Below are positions 39,011 through 48,664 of a stretch of DNA of 64,000 bases, piece by piece. How positions within the stretch are numbered: position 1 is the first letter of the stretch; each line of letters starts with the position of its first letter. Under the pieces are notes generated by a model. That model saw only the letters and a program-made list of their open reading frames with translations. It ran no database searches and was not told the origin of the DNA. The translations under genes were made by a program, and so were the position numbers. Source of the DNA: Pelagibacterium lacus. GTDB taxonomy: Bacteria > Pseudomonadota > Alphaproteobacteria > Rhizobiales > Devosiaceae. The stretch is from the NCBI RefSeq assembly GCF_003345525.1, contig NZ_QQNH01000006.1, forward strand, positions 62,001 through 126,000, read 5' to 3'.

Positions 39011-40231
39011 ATGAGCCAGCACAGCGCCAATTCCCTGCGTCAGGGGCCCGACGAGAATGGCCGCTTCGGCCTCTATGGCGGCCGCTTCGTCGCCGAAACC
39101 CTGATGCCGCTGATCCTCGAACTGGAACAGGCCTATCATGCCGCCCGCGTCGATCCCGATTTCCTTGGTGAGATGGACGATCTGCGGGTCCATTTCGCCG
39201 GTCGGCCATCCCCGCTCTATTTCGCCGAGCGCATGAGCGGCGAACTGGGCGGGGCGAAAATCTATTTCAAGCGCGAGGACCTCAACCACACCGGCTCGCA
39301 CAAGCTCAACAACTGCCTGGGGCAGATCCTGCTCGCCAAGCGCATGGGCAAGACGCGCATCATCGCCGAGACCGGAGCCGGCCAGCACGGGGTGGCCACC
39401 GCCACGGTCTGCGCGCGGTTCGGCCTGCCCTGCACGGTGTTCATGGGCGCCACCGACGTGGAGCGGCAGATGCCCAACGTGCTGCGCATGCGCATGCTGG
39501 GGGCCGAGGTGCGCCCGGTGACCGCCGGAGCGGGCACGCTCAAGGACGCCATGAACGAGGCCCTGCGCGACTGGGTGACCAATGTGGACACCACCTATTA
39601 CCTGATCGGCACCGCCGCCGGCCCCCACCCCTATCCGCAGATGGTGCGCGACTTCCAGAAGGTGATCGGCGAGGAGATCCGCACCCAGATCACCGCGGCG
39701 GAAGGCCGGCTGCCCGATGCGATCGTGGCCTGTATCGGCGGCGGCTCGAACGCCATCGGCACCTTCTATGATTTCCTCGACGAGGGAAGCGTGAGGATTT
39801 TCGGCGCCGAGGCGGGCGGGCACGGGCTCGAGGTCGAGAACGGCCACGCCGCCTCGATGACCGGCGGGCGCCCGGGCGTGCTGCATGGCAACCGCACCTA
39901 TCTGCTCCAGGACGACGACGGGCAGATCCTCGAGGGCCATTCGATCTCGGCCGGGCTCGACTATCCCGGCGTCGGCCCCGAGCACGCCTTCCTGCGCGAT
40001 GCCGGCCGGGTCACCTATGTGCCGGTGACCGACGCCGAGGCGCTCGACGCCTTCATGGCCTGCACCAAGCTCGAAGGCATCATTCCCGCCCTTGAAAGCG
40101 CGCATGGGCTGGCCCATGTGATGAAGCTCGCCCCCACCATGGGCAAGGACGAGATCATCGTGCTGTGCCTTTCGGGCCGCGGCGACAAGGACGTGGAATC
40201 GGTGGGCCGGCATCTGGGCATGGCGCTGTAG
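39011..40231 (+). CDS. trpB: Tryptophan synthase beta subunit TrpB
   Basis: Condenses indole with serine using PLP. The 406 residues hold the PLP lysine in [13 protein letters not shown], the catalytic Glu in AETGAGQHG and the phosphate clamp [11 protein letters not shown] chose ATG 39011 over the in-frame TTG at 39002; the AAGG upstream suits either. The next gene should be trpA, but here a 162-bp gap and a DUF1127 gene follow, while trpA is at 4.0-4.8 kb on the other strand. Confidence 0.97.
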   Translation: MSQHSANSLRQGPDENGRFGLYGGRFVAETLMPLILELEQAYHAARVDPDFLGEMDDLRVHFAGRPSPLYFAERMSGELGGAKIYFKREDLNHTGSHKLNNCLGQILLAKRMGKTRIIAETGAGQHGVATATVCARFGLPCTVFMGATDVERQMPNVLRMRMLGAEVRPVTAGAGTLKDAMNEALRDWVTNVDTTYYLIGTAAGPHPYPQMVRDFQKVIGEEIRTQITAAEGRLPDAIVACIGGGSNAIGTFYDFLDEGSVRIFGAEAGGHGLEVENGHAASMTGGRPGVLHGNRTYLLQDDDGQILEGHSISAGLDYPGVGPEHAFLRDAGRVTYVPVTDAEALDAFMACTKLEGIIPALESAHGLAHVMKLAPTMGKDEIIVLCLSGRGDKDVESVGRHLGMAL

Positions 40232-40393
40232 CCGCCCCGGCGACCTCCCGCCCCAAAACCCCGATCAGCCCCGTGACCGGCCAGCTCCGCGTTTTATGCA
40301 TGGCTGGTAGTCCCTTACAGGCGCTTGTCCTCTTGGCACTTCATGCCCATCTTCAGCGTAACGGAATAAGACGCTGGTCCAAGGAGAACGACA

Positions 40394-40576
40394 ATGGCAC
40401 ACAATCGGGTTTTGAATTCCATCTCGGACTTTTTCGGCGACATCGGTCGCGCCCGCAACGCTTCGAGCATCTATAGCGAGCTGTCCCACCTTTCGGATGG
40501 CGCGCTCAAGGCTCGCGGCCTGACGCGTGAAGGCATTGCCTCGCATGCCTTCAACAAGGCTTTCCCCTCCAAGTAA
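40394..40576 (+). CDS. Small DUF1127-domain protein
   Basis: A 60-residue protein with the DUF1127 core in its second half (YSELSHLSDGALKARGLTREGI), an arginine-containing amphipathic unit. Small DUF1127 proteins in alphaproteobacteria act in RNA turnover and in phosphate and carbon metabolism, and are often stress-induced. AAGGAG precedes the ATG. Upstream lies an 18-base block shared with the GlsB-like gene. A terminator follows. Confidence 0.87.
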   Translation: MAHNRVLNSISDFFGDIGRARNASSIYSELSHLSDGALKARGLTREGIASHAFNKAFPSK

Positions 40577-40616
40577 GCCCGGCAGTCCGCTGGCGAGCGG
40601 CGCCTGCGACCGACCA

Positions 40617-40651
40617 AACCCCTCGACCGCCTCCGGCGGCGAGGGGTTTTT
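40617..40651 (+). terminator. Intrinsic terminator after the DUF1127 gene
   Basis: A 14-bp stem with one bulged A (40617-40631 with 40635-40648), loop TCC, then five T. Confidence 0.9.
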
Positions 40652-40744
40652 CGTTTTCCCTTCCCCGCAATCGCTTGCGGTTCGCGGTTAACCGCGCACA
40701 AACCATCTTCCAAACACGCGCCATTTGCTGCTATCAGCGGCGCC

Positions 40745-42559
40745 ATGAAAGCTCCGCACAAGACCCCGCTGTCCCGCATCCGCAATTTTTCCATCGTGGC
40801 CCATATCGACCACGGGAAATCGACCCTGGCCGACCGCCTGATCCAGTCGACCGGCGGGCTCGACGACCGCGAGATGAAGGAGCAGATCCTCGACTCCATG
40901 GACATCGAGCGCGAGCGCGGCATCACCATCAAGGCCCAGACGGTGCGGCTCGAATATGAGCATACCGATGGCGAGCACTATGTGCTCAACCTGATCGACA
41001 CCCCGGGGCATGTCGACTTCGCCTATGAGGTCAACCGCTCGCTGGCCGCCTGCGAGGGCTCGCTCCTCGTAGTCGACGCCGCGCAAGGGGTCGAGGCACA
41101 GACCCTCGCCAATGTCTATCACGCCATCGAGGTCAATCACGAGATCGTCCCCGTCCTCAACAAGATCGACCTGCCCGCCGCCGAGCCCGAGCGCGTCAAG
41201 CAGCAGATCGAGGACGTGATCGGCATCGACGCTTCGGACGCGGTGGAGATTTCCGCCAAGACCGGGCTGGGGATCGACAAGGTTCTGGCCGCCATCGTCG
41301 AGCGCCTGCCGGCCCCCAAGGGCGACGAGACCGCGCCCTTAAAGGCCATGCTGGTCGACAGCTGGTACGATCTCTATCTCGGCGTCGTGGTGCTGATCCG
41401 GGTGATCGACGGCCGCATCCGCAAGGGCCAGAAGATCCGTATGATGCAGGCCGGCGCCACCTATGAGCTCGACCGGGTCGGCGTCTTCACCCCCAAGCTG
41501 GTCGAGGTCGGCGAGCTCGGGCCGGGGGAGATCGGCTTTTTCACCGCCTCGATCAAGGAAGTGGCCGACACCAATGTCGGCGACACCATCACCGATGACC
41601 GCAAGCCCGCCGCCGAGCCGCTGCCCGGCTTCCGCCCGGCCCAGCCGGTGGTGTTCTGCGGCCTGTTTCCCGTCGACGCCTCCGATTTCGACGATCTGCG
41701 CGCCGCCATGGGCAAGCTCAGGCTCAACGATGCGAGCTTTTCCTTCGAGATGGAAACCTCGGCGGCGCTGGGCTTCGGCTTCCGCTGCGGCTTTCTGGGG
41801 CTGCTGCATCTGGAGATCATCCAGGAGCGGCTGAGCCGCGAATTTAATCTCGACCTCATCACCACCGCGCCCTCGGTGGTCTATGAGGTCAAGCTCACCG
41901 ATGGCAGCGAGATCCTCCTGCACAACCCCGCGGACTTGCCCGACCCGGTCAAGATCGAGGAGATCCGCGAGCCCTGGATCAAGGCCACCATTCTCACCCC
42001 GGACGAATATCTCGGGGCGATCCTCAAGCTGTGCCAGGATCGCCGCGGCATGCAGACCAATCTCTCCTATGTCGGCCAGCGCGCCATGGTCGAATACGAC
42101 CTGCCGCTGAACGAGGTGGTGTTCGACTTCTACGACCGGCTGAAATCGATCTCCAAGGGCTATGCAAGCTTCGACTATCAGCTCGACGACTACCGGGCCG
42201 GCGACCTGGTCAAGATGAGCATCCTCGTCAATGCCGAGCCGGTGGACGCGCTGTCCATGCTCGTCCACCGCACCCAGGCCGAGCATCGCGGCCGCCAGAT
42301 GTGCGAAAAGCTCAAGGAGCTGATCCCGCCCCATCTCTTCGTCATTCCCATCCAGGCCGCCATTGGCGGGCGCATCATCGCCCGGGAGACCGTGCGCGCC
42401 ATGCGCAAGGACGTGACCGCCAAATGCTATGGCGGCGACGCCACCCGCAAGCGCAAGCTTTTGGAAAAGCAGAAGGAGGGGAAAAAGAAGATGCGCCAGT
42501 TCGGCAAGGTCGAAATCCCCCAGGAAGCCTTCATCAAGGCGCTCAAGATGGACGACTGA
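40745..42559 (+). CDS. lepA: Elongation factor 4 (LepA)
   Basis: A ribosome-bound GTPase that back-translocates or helps initiation and 30S assembly. The 604 residues show G1 [14 protein letters not shown] (residues 18-31), G2 RGITIKAQ, G3 DTPGHVDF, G4 NKIDLPAA, domains II-III, and the LepA-specific C-terminal domain ending in [22 protein letters not shown]. Length equals the family's. Preceded by a terminator; a short gene follows at 42644. Confidence 0.97.
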   Translation: MKAPHKTPLSRIRNFSIVAHIDHGKSTLADRLIQSTGGLDDREMKEQILDSMDIERERGITIKAQTVRLEYEHTDGEHYVLNLIDTPGHVDFAYEVNRSLAACEGSLLVVDAAQGVEAQTLANVYHAIEVNHEIVPVLNKIDLPAAEPERVKQQIEDVIGIDASDAVEISAKTGLGIDKVLAAIVERLPAPKGDETAPLKAMLVDSWYDLYLGVVVLIRVIDGRIRKGQKIRMMQAGATYELDRVGVFTPKLVEVGELGPGEIGFFTASIKEVADTNVGDTITDDRKPAAEPLPGFRPAQPVVFCGLFPVDASDFDDLRAAMGKLRLNDASFSFEMETSAALGFGFRCGFLGLLHLEIIQERLSREFNLDLITTAPSVVYEVKLTDGSEILLHNPADLPDPVKIEEIREPWIKATILTPDEYLGAILKLCQDRRGMQTNLSYVGQRAMVEYDLPLNEVVFDFYDRLKSISKGYASFDYQLDDYRAGDLVKMSILVNAEPVDALSMLVHRTQAEHRGRQMCEKLKELIPPHLFVIPIQAAIGGRIIARETVRAMRKDVTAKCYGGDATRKRKLLEKQKEGKKKMRQFGKVEIPQEAFIKALKMDD

Positions 42560-42643
42560 GGGGAACCTATGGACGGGGGGCGGATTACCCCTCCTCCACA
42601 GCCATGAGCCGCCATGGGGGAGCGGCCCGGGAAGGAGCCCGGC

Positions 42644-42832
42644 ATGAAGGGACCCCAGAACACCCCGCCCCAAGATAAACCTCCTCAGGACACCGGCGGC
42701 ACCGCCGGCAAGCAGCAGGGCGCTCGCTTCCTCGTCGACACCTTGGGCGTCGCCACGCGGGATGCAGCCCAGGAGGGCGATGAGTCCATCGAGGACGTCC
42801 CTGCCCCCGACAGCCCGCCAAAGGCGCCGTGA
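42644..42832 (+). CDS. Small hydrophilic protein of unknown function
   Basis: A 62-residue Pro/Gln/Asp-rich peptide (MKGPQNTPPQDKPPQDTGG at the start) with one ordered-looking stretch, GARFLVDTLGVATRDAAQEG, near the middle. AAGGAG lies 6 nt before the ATG, and a perfect terminator follows the stop, so expression is plausible. No family recognised. It sits 84 bp after lepA. Confidence 0.55.
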   Translation: MKGPQNTPPQDKPPQDTGGTAGKQQGARFLVDTLGVATRDAAQEGDESIEDVPAPDSPPKAP

Positions 42833-42863
42833 GGCGCTACCAGACGACGGCATGAAACCATGA

Positions 42864-42892
42864 AAAAGGGCCGCGTGCTGCGCGGCCCTTTT
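42864..42892. terminator. Bidirectional terminator between the small gene and ptsN
   Basis: A perfect 12-bp stem (42864-42875 with 42881-42892), 5-nt loop, A-run in front and T-run behind, so it serves both convergent genes. Confidence 0.9.
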
Positions 42893-42942
42893 GGACTTTG
42901 TTTTGTCGCCTTTCCGAACCGAATAGGCGGCGCCCGGCCGCG

Positions 42943-43410
42943 TCAGGCGGCGTGGGTGGCTTCGATCGGGGTGGTAAGGATTTCGCGGATCTTGGCTTCG
43001 TCCTTGGTCGCCCGCAGGCGATCGACCACGCCATCGGTGCGCAACAGGCGCGCCACGCGGCTGAGGGCCTTGAGGTGGTCGGCGCCCGACCCCTCGGGGG
43101 CGAGCAGCATCACCACGAGGTCAACCGGCTGGTCGTCCACCGCATCGAAATCGATGGGTTGGGCGAGGCGTGCGAAAACGGCGACCACCCGGGGCAGGCC
43201 CTTGATCTTGCCATGGGGGATGGCAATCCCGTTGCCCAGCCCGGTCGAGCCGAGCTGTTCGCGGTTCATCAGCGTTTCGAAGATCGTCTGAGCGTCGATG
43301 CCAACAAGGGCCGACGCGCGGTCGGCCAGTTGTTGGAGGAGTTGGCGTTTGCTCGCGACCTTGGCGCAGGCAATCACCGAGTCCTGCGACATGATGTCAG
43401 CAAGTTCCAT
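42943..43410 (-). CDS. ptsN: Nitrogen-regulatory PTS enzyme IIA (PtsN)
   Basis: EIIA-Ntr takes phosphate from NPr and signals nitrogen, potassium and envelope status by binding partners. The 155-residue protein has the phosphorylated His in IAIPHGKIKGL (about residue 66), GSTGLGNG before it and LLAPEGSGADHLKALS later. ptsN follows hpf on the same strand after a 103-bp gap, as in many proteobacteria; rpoN, usually the next gene upstream, is displaced by irr-fabBA. Confidence 0.94.
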   Translation of the reverse strand: MELADIMSQDSVIACAKVASKRQLLQQLADRASALVGIDAQTIFETLMNREQLGSTGLGNGIAIPHGKIKGLPRVVAVFARLAQPIDFDAVDDQPVDLVVMLLAPEGSGADHLKALSRVARLLRTDGVVDRLRATKDEAKIREILTTPIEATHAA

Positions 43411-43513
43411 TACAAAACCTTTGGATGTCGTTGTTCACGATGACGGCCGACCATCTCGTCTCAGCCCGCACCATGATCCATCGTCCAATACGATGGCATG
43501 GGGGCAACGCACG

Positions 43514-44086
43514 TCATGCTCCTGACAGGGCCGGATCAATCCATCCGATGTTCCCGTCGGCCCGGCGGTAAACCACATTCATGCCGCCATGTCCAGCGTG
43601 GCGGAAGACAATCACGTCCGATTGCGCCAGATCGAGCTCCATGACCGCCTCGCCCACGCTCATGGTGCGCAGGTTCTGCGTGGTCTCGGCGATGACGGGG
43701 GGCGCGAAATCCTCGGCCAGTTCCTCGTCGCCCGGCACGGCGAGCACATAGGCGGCGTAATCGTCGCCGGCTCCGTTGCCATTGGCATTGCGGCGGTGAT
43801 TCTTGAGTTTGCGCTTGTAGCGGCGCAGGCGCTTCTCGATATGGGTGGCCATGTCCTCATAGGCCAGGGTCGCATCATTGGCCGAGGCGGTGGCCTGCAG
43901 CACGATGCCGGTATCGAGGTGAATCAGGCAGTCGGCCTTAAAACCGATCCCCTCGGGTTCGAGGGTGAGGTGTCCGTCATAGCCTCCATCGAAATATTTT
44001 CCCACGGCGGCGTCGATACGGTCCGAAGCCTTGCCCCGCAGGGCATCGCCGACATCCATATTCTTGCCAGAAACACGCAAGCTCAT
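43514..44086 (-). CDS. hpf: Ribosome hibernation-promoting factor, long form (HPF)
   Basis: Pairs ribosomes into inactive 100S dimers in stationary phase or stress. The 190-residue long form has an N-terminal RaiA/YfiA domain (residues 1-105, MSLRVSGKNMDVGDALR, LAYEDMATHIEKRLRRYKRKL) and the C-terminal dimerisation domain (MELDLAQSDVIVFRHA, VVYRRADGNIGWIDP). Located before ptsN; the gene upstream is not rpoN, as is usual, but the divergent small membrane gene at 44278. Confidence 0.94.
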   Translation of the reverse strand: MSLRVSGKNMDVGDALRGKASDRIDAAVGKYFDGGYDGHLTLEPEGIGFKADCLIHLDTGIVLQATASANDATLAYEDMATHIEKRLRRYKRKLKNHRRNANGNGAGDDYAAYVLAVPGDEELAEDFAPPVIAETTQNLRTMSVGEAVMELDLAQSDVIVFRHAGHGGMNVVYRRADGNIGWIDPALSGA

Positions 44087-44218
44087 AATAGCCTCTCGAT
44101 CTGGTTACGAACGCCCGGCCATGGGTCCAGGCCCAAGTGTCACCGGGCAGGGTGAGTCTAGCCCTCTTGGCCGATGCTTGGCAATCGCCATCGAGGCCCG
44201 GCCACCCGATTCCTTTGG

Positions 44219-44247
44219 GTGACGGTGGATAACATCTTGGCTATGAT
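44219..44247 (+). promoter_or_regulatory. Candidate promoter of the 94-residue membrane protein gene
   Basis: GTGACG (44219-44224), 17 bp, TATGAT (44242-44247). The -10 box is excellent, the -35 partial (four of six). Confidence 0.4.
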
Positions 44248-44277
44248 AGAGGTTCCGGCTCGGAGGGGAGGCCCGTT

Positions 44278-44562
44278 TTGATATTGTTTTCCAATGTCTT
44301 GGCAGGGGTGTCCCTTGCCGCGCTCGTCCTGGGTTTCGCCATTGTGGTGGGCCATGTCGCCTGGAGACAGACCGCCCTTATCCGTACGCGCAGGCTCAAT
44401 CCCTTCTCGCTCTCCGATGCGCTGGACGTGCTTGGAGGCCGCCACCACCCGCCGGGGGCGCCGAGCTTCTTTCAGACCCGGCACGGGCGCTGGTCGCTGT
44501 GGCTGATGGTCGGCGGGCTGTTCGGCCTGCTCGCCGCCGCCGCGCTGTTCATCATCGCGTGA
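44278..44562 (+). CDS. Small membrane protein of unknown function
   Basis: A 94-residue protein with a helix at about 5-28 (VLAGVSLAALVLGFAIVVGHV), a basic loop (TRRLNPFSLSDALDVLGGRHHPPGAPSFFQTRHG) and a second helix at 72-93. The start is TTG 44278 with GGGGAGG six bases before it. It is convergent with nothing and 97 bp ahead of irr, which has its own promoter. I cannot assign a family. Confidence 0.65.
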   Translation: MILFSNVLAGVSLAALVLGFAIVVGHVAWRQTALIRTRRLNPFSLSDALDVLGGRHHPPGAPSFFQTRHGRWSLWLMVGGLFGLLAAAALFIIA

Positions 44563-44593
44563 AAGCGCCGCATCGGCCCGGTTTCCCCGCTTA

Positions 44594-44622
44594 TTGTCAC
44601 GTCAGGCGACGGCAGGTATAGT
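44594..44622 (+). promoter_or_regulatory. Sigma-70 promoter of irr
   Basis: TTGTCA (44594-44599), 17 bp, TATAGT (44617-44622): five of six at each box with ideal spacing, 38 bp before the irr ATG. Confidence 0.65.
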
Positions 44623-44659
44623 CGGCGCAAACAGGCACTAACGGATCGAACCGACCGCA

Positions 44660-45100
44660 ATGACCATTTCCTCACGGGCCGAAACGCAGTCCTCCCGCGG
44701 CCCCTGCCTCATGGCCGTGCTGCGCATGGCGGGCCTGCGTCCCACGCGGCAGCGCCTGGCTCTGGCCGAATTGCTGTTTTCCGGACCGCATCGCCACATC
44801 AATGCTGAGCAATTGGCCAGCGAGGCGGAACAGGCGGGCGTGCGGGTTTCCCTGGCCACCATCTACAATTCGCTGCACCAGTTCCGCCAGGCCGGGCTGC
44901 TGCGGGAAATCTCGGTGGACGCGGCGCGCTCCTATTTCGATACCGACACCACCGACCATCACCATTTCTTCATCGAGGACGAGCAGCGGATCGAGGACAT
45001 TCCGTCCGATTCGATCCAGATCGCCGGCATCCCCGACGCGCCGACCGGCATGAAGGTGACTCACGTCGATGTGATCGTGCGGGTCAAGCGCACGCAATAG
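44660..45100 (+). CDS. irr: Iron response regulator Irr (Fur family)
   Basis: Irr represses or activates iron and haem genes when iron is scarce. The 146-residue Fur-fold protein has the winged helix (RMAGLRPTRQRLALAELLF, VRVSLATIYNSLHQFRQAGL) and the Irr-type histidine cluster TTDHHHFFIEDE. The N terminus has Pro15-Cys16 but no Cys-Pro haem regulatory motif, so haem-triggered degradation as in Bradyrhizobium is not evident. irr next to fabA-fabB is a known rhizobial arrangement; here they converge. Confidence 0.9.
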   Translation: MTISSRAETQSSRGPCLMAVLRMAGLRPTRQRLALAELLFSGPHRHINAEQLASEAEQAGVRVSLATIYNSLHQFRQAGLLREISVDAARSYFDTDTTDHHHFFIEDEQRIEDIPSDSIQIAGIPDAPTGMKVTHVDVIVRVKRTQ

Positions 45101-45150
45101 GCGCGCGTCCCGAAGCGGCGGGCACTATTTAGAAGCGCTGCGGTCCGGGC

Positions 45151-46377
45151 CTAGAGGTCGGGGTGCTGGAAGACCAGGCTCGCATTTGTGCCGCCAAAGC
45201 CGAAGCTGTTGGACAGCACCACGCCCAGATCGACGTCGTCGCGCCGCTGGCGCAGGATCGGCATATCGGCGAATTCGGGATCGAGCGTTTCGATATTGGC
45301 GCTTTCGCAGATGAAGCGGTTCTGCATCATCAGGAGCGAATAGATGCATTCCTGCACCCCCGTCGCCCCCAGCGAATGCCCGGTCAGCGACTTGGTGGCC
45401 GAGAGGGGTGGGCACTTGTCCTCATTGCCGAACACTTCGCGCAGCGCCTCGATCTCCTTGCGGTCCCCGACCGGGGTGGAGGTGGCGTGCGGGTTGATGT
45501 AGTCGACCGGCGCCTTGACGGTGTCGAGCGCCATGCGCATGCAGCGCACCGCGCCCTCGCCCGATGGGGCGACCATGTCATAGCCGTCCGAAGTGGCGCC
45601 ATAGCCGACGATCTCGGCGATGATATTGGCGCCGCGCGCCTTGGCGTGCTCGTATTCCTCGAGCACCAGCACCCCGGCGCCGCCGGCGATCACGAAGCCG
45701 TCGCGGTCCTTGTCATAGGCGCGGGAGGCCTTTTGCGGCGTGTCGTTGAAATTGGAGCTCATGGCGCCCATGGCGTCGAACAGGTTCGACATCGACCAGT
45801 CGAGATCCTCGTGCCCGCCGGCGAACACGATGTCCTGCTTGCCGAGCTGGATCTGCTCATAGGCGTTGCCGATGCAATGCTTGGAGGTGGCACAGGCCGA
45901 GGAGATGGAATAGTTCACCCCCAGAATGCCATAGGCGGTGGCCAGCGTCGCCGAAGCGGTCGAGCTCATGGCCTTGGGTACGGCGAGCGGGCCGATGCGC
46001 TTGGGGCTTTTCTTTTCTCGGGTGATGTCGGCCGCCTCGACCACGGCGCGGGTCGATGGTCCGCCCGAGCCCATGACGATGCCGGTGCGCGGGTTCTTGA
46101 TGTCGCCCTCTTCCAGCCCGGCCTGCTCGATGGCCTGCTGCATGGCGATATAGTTCCAGGCCGCGCCCTTGGCCATGAAGCGGGTGGTGCGCCGGTCGAG
46201 CACTTCGAAGGGATCGAGGTTGGGCGCGCCATGCACCTGGCAGCGAAAGCCCAGCTCGACGTAATCCTCGGCCCGGGAGATGCCGGGGCGGGCATTTCTG
46301 AGGCTGTCGAGCACCTCGTCGAGATTGTTCCCGATGGAGGAGACGATCCCCATGCCGGTGACGACAACGCGCTTCAT
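45151..46377 (-). CDS. fabB: 3-oxoacyl-[acyl-carrier-protein] synthase I FabB
   Basis: Elongates acyl-ACP with malonyl-ACP and, with FabA, feeds unsaturated fatty acid synthesis. The 408-residue thiolase-fold enzyme has the Cys-His-His triad in [21 protein letters not shown] and [11 protein letters not shown]. The last motif ends with the GGTNASLVF core. It lies 41 bp after fabA and is surely cotranscribed. fabI, often third in this operon, is absent; irr converges from the left. Confidence 0.96.
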   Translation of the reverse strand: MKRVVVTGMGIVSSIGNNLDEVLDSLRNARPGISRAEDYVELGFRCQVHGAPNLDPFEVLDRRTTRFMAKGAAWNYIAMQQAIEQAGLEEGDIKNPRTGIVMGSGGPSTRAVVEAADITREKKSPKRIGPLAVPKAMSSTASATLATAYGILGVNYSISSACATSKHCIGNAYEQIQLGKQDIVFAGGHEDLDWSMSNLFDAMGAMSSNFNDTPQKASRAYDKDRDGFVIAGGAGVLVLEEYEHAKARGANIIAEIVGYGATSDGYDMVAPSGEGAVRCMRMALDTVKAPVDYINPHATSTPVGDRKEIEALREVFGNEDKCPPLSATKSLTGHSLGATGVQECIYSLLMMQNRFICESANIETLDPEFADMPILRQRRDDVDLGVVLSNSFGFGGTNASLVFQHPDL

Positions 46378-46418
46378 GTGCTGTGCCTCATGGTCTTTTT
46401 CGCGGTTCGCACGGAAGG

Positions 46419-46934
46419 CTAAAGAGCGCCCATGTCCGTAAAAAGGCCGACCCGCAAATCCTTGGCCTCGTATATGGTCTTGCCATCGGCTTTTACAAAG
46501 CCGTCGGCAATCCCCAATGTCAGTTTCGAGCGCATGACGCGCTTGATGTCGATTCCGTATTCGACCTTCTTGACGTCATTGGTCACCTGACCGGTGAACT
46601 TGATCTCGCCGGCCAGGGCCCGCCCGCGGCCGGGGGAACCGCCCCAGCCGAGGAAGAACCCGGTCATCTGCCACAAGGCGTCAAGCCCCAGGCAGCCCGG
46701 CATCACCGGGTCGCCGTGGAAATGGCACTGGAAGAACCACAGGTCCGGCGTCACGTCGAGCTCGGCGCGCACCAGGCCCTTACCGAACGGCCCGCCGGTG
46801 TCCTCGATCTGGGTGATCCGGTCGAACATGAGCATGGGCGGGAGCGGCAATTGCGCGTTCCCGGGTCCGAAAAGCTCACCGCGCCCACAGGCCAGCAACT
46901 GGTCGTAGTCATAGAAATGAGCGCGTTCCGCCAT
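46419..46934 (-). CDS. fabA: 3-hydroxydecanoyl-ACP dehydratase/isomerase FabA
   Basis: Dehydrates 3-hydroxydecanoyl-ACP and isomerises trans-2 to cis-3-decenoyl-ACP, the branch point to unsaturated fatty acids. The 171-residue hot-dog protein has catalytic His in [20 protein letters not shown] (near residue 70) and the Asp in the last part of that same segment. GGGGAGT precedes the ATG and a TTGACC-type promoter lies 29-56 bp upstream. First gene of fabAB. Confidence 0.96.
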   Translation of the reverse strand: MAERAHFYDYDQLLACGRGELFGPGNAQLPLPPMLMFDRITQIEDTGGPFGKGLVRAELDVTPDLWFFQCHFHGDPVMPGCLGLDALWQMTGFFLGWGGSPGRGRALAGEIKFTGQVTNDVKKVEYGIDIKRVMRSKLTLGIADGFVKADGKTIYEAKDLRVGLFTDMGAL

Positions 46935-46962
46935 GGACTCCCCTCAAAATGGTCATGGTCTG

Positions 46963-46990
46963 TGTAGAAGGCATTGCCACGGGGGGTCAA
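46963..46990 (-). promoter_or_regulatory. Candidate promoter of fabAB
   Basis: On the minus strand TTGACC (46990-46985), 16 bp, TCTACA (46968-46963), in the 108-bp gap between rpoN and fabA. Good -35, moderate -10. Confidence 0.45.
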
Positions 46991-47042
46991 TAGACCTTTT
47001 GGCAACACCGCCCGCAATTTGGGGCTTGCCGTCGATGCCCGG

Positions 47043-48542
47043 TCACGCCATCTGCGCCTTTTTGCGGCGCCGGCGCACCACCGAGGAGGGGATGTTCATG
47101 GCTTCGCGGTATTTGGCCACGGTGCGGCGGGCCACGTCGATGGCCTGCTCGCGCTTGAGGATCTCGGCGATGGTGTCGTCGGAGAGAATGGCGTCGGGCG
47201 CCTCGGCCTCGATCAGCTGCCTGATGCGGTGGCGCACCGCCTCGGCGGAATGGTCCTCGCCACCCGAGGCCGAGCCCAGCGCCGTGGTGAAGAAATATTT
47301 CATCTCGTAGAGCCCGCGCGGGGTAGCGATATATTTGTTCGCCGTCACGCGACTCACCGTGGATTCGTGCATCTCGATGGCATTGGCGACCATCTTGAGC
47401 GTCATGGGCCGCAGATGCGCCACCCCGTGGGTGAGGAAGCCGTCCTGCTGCCGGACGATCTCGGTCGCCACCTTGAGGATGGTCTGGGCCCGCTGGTCGA
47501 GGCTCTTGGCCAGCCAGTTGGCGGTGTTGAAGGCATCGACGAGGAAGCTCTTTTCCCCCGGATCGCGGGTGCGCCCGCTCACTGTGGCGTAATAGACCCG
47601 ATTGACCAGCACGCGCGGCAGGATGTCGGTGTTGAGCTCGATCTGCCAATCGCCGCGCGGCGAGCGCCGCACAAGCACGTCGGGCACCACCGCCTGCACC
47701 GGTGCCCCGTCGAAGGCGCGGCCGGGCCGGGGGTCGAGGGCGCGCAATTCGGCCAGCATGTCGGAGAGGTCGTCCCGGTCGGCCCCGATGCGGCGGCCCA
47801 GCGCCATGAGGTCGTGGCTGGCCACCATGTCGAGATTGTCGAGCAGCGCCGCCATCATCGGGTCGAGACGGTCCTTGTCGCGCAGCTGGATGGCGAGGCA
47901 TTCGGGGAGGGTGCGGGCGAAGACCCCGACCGGATCGCAGCCCTGCACCTTGAGGAGCACGGCCTCGACGGTTTCGGACGTGGTGCCGAGCTGTTCGGCG
48001 ATCTGGCCGATCTCGGCGGCGAGATAGCCGCGCTCGTCGAGATTGTCGATGAGGTTCTGCGCGATCAGCCGCTCGGCGGGGGATTTGAGGATCATCCCCA
48101 CCTGCTCGGCCAGATGGGCGCCCAGCGACACCACGCTTGGGACGTATTGATCGAGGTCGGGGGCTTCCCCGCCCAGCCCGCCGCCCTTGCCTTCGGGCCA
48201 CATGCTGGCCTGGCTCACCGAATCCTGGCCGGTCTGTTCGGGGAACACATTGGCGACTTCGGTGTCGAGGCTGTTGGCGATGGTGACCGCGCTGCCGAGA
48301 TGGGAGGCGTGGTCGACCACGTCGCGATAGGGATCGATCTCCTCGGGCCGCTCGCGCTCCAGGGGGGTGTCGGTCTCCGGCCCGTCCTCGCGCTCGAGCA
48401 GGGGATTGCGCAGCAATTCGGCGTCGACGAAGGCGCTCAGTTCAAGATGGCTCAATTGCAGCAGCCGGATCGACGCCATCAATTGCGGCGTCAGCGTCAG
48501 CGATTGCGTCTGCCGGATATCCAGCCTTGGCGTAAGGGCCAT
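47043..48542 (-). CDS. rpoN: RNA polymerase sigma-54 factor RpoN
   Basis: Sigma-54 directs polymerase to -24/-12 promoters and needs an enhancer-binding ATPase. With the ATG at 48542 it has 499 residues: the Gln-rich activator region (LDIRQTQSLTLTPQLMASIRLLQ), an acidic stretch, the core-binding domain, and the C-terminal helix-turn-helix ending in the RpoN box ARRTVAKYREAM. The frame stays open to a GTG at 48584, giving MPVKSRSAKNFGGG in front; the ATG is favoured by homology although GGAGG is unusually close to it. Expected between lptB and hpf; here fabAB and irr intervene on the hpf side. Confidence 0.94.
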   Translation of the reverse strand: MALTPRLDIRQTQSLTLTPQLMASIRLLQLSHLELSAFVDAELLRNPLLEREDGPETDTPLERERPEEIDPYRDVVDHASHLGSAVTIANSLDTEVANVFPEQTGQDSVSQASMWPEGKGGGLGGEAPDLDQYVPSVVSLGAHLAEQVGMILKSPAERLIAQNLIDNLDERGYLAAEIGQIAEQLGTTSETVEAVLLKVQGCDPVGVFARTLPECLAIQLRDKDRLDPMMAALLDNLDMVASHDLMALGRRIGADRDDLSDMLAELRALDPRPGRAFDGAPVQAVVPDVLVRRSPRGDWQIELNTDILPRVLVNRVYYATVSGRTRDPGEKSFLVDAFNTANWLAKSLDQRAQTILKVATEIVRQQDGFLTHGVAHLRPMTLKMVANAIEMHESTVSRVTANKYIATPRGLYEMKYFFTTALGSASGGEDHSAEAVRHRIRQLIEAEAPDAILSDDTIAEILKREQAIDVARRTVAKYREAMNIPSSVVRRRRKKAQMA

Positions 48543-48664
48543 GCCTCCCCCGAAATTCTTCGCGCTTCTCGATTTCACCGGCACCCGGTTTCGGGGCGAA
48601 TCCTAGCCAGTTTTGGCGCAAGGAACAAGGCGGCTATACAATTTCCATGCCAATCGCCGCTTGC

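Noticed and set aside
40334-40350. TTGGCAC as a sigma-54 promoter before the DUF1127 gene
   Set aside because: The GG to GC distance is eight rather than ten bases, so the -24/-12 spacing is wrong.
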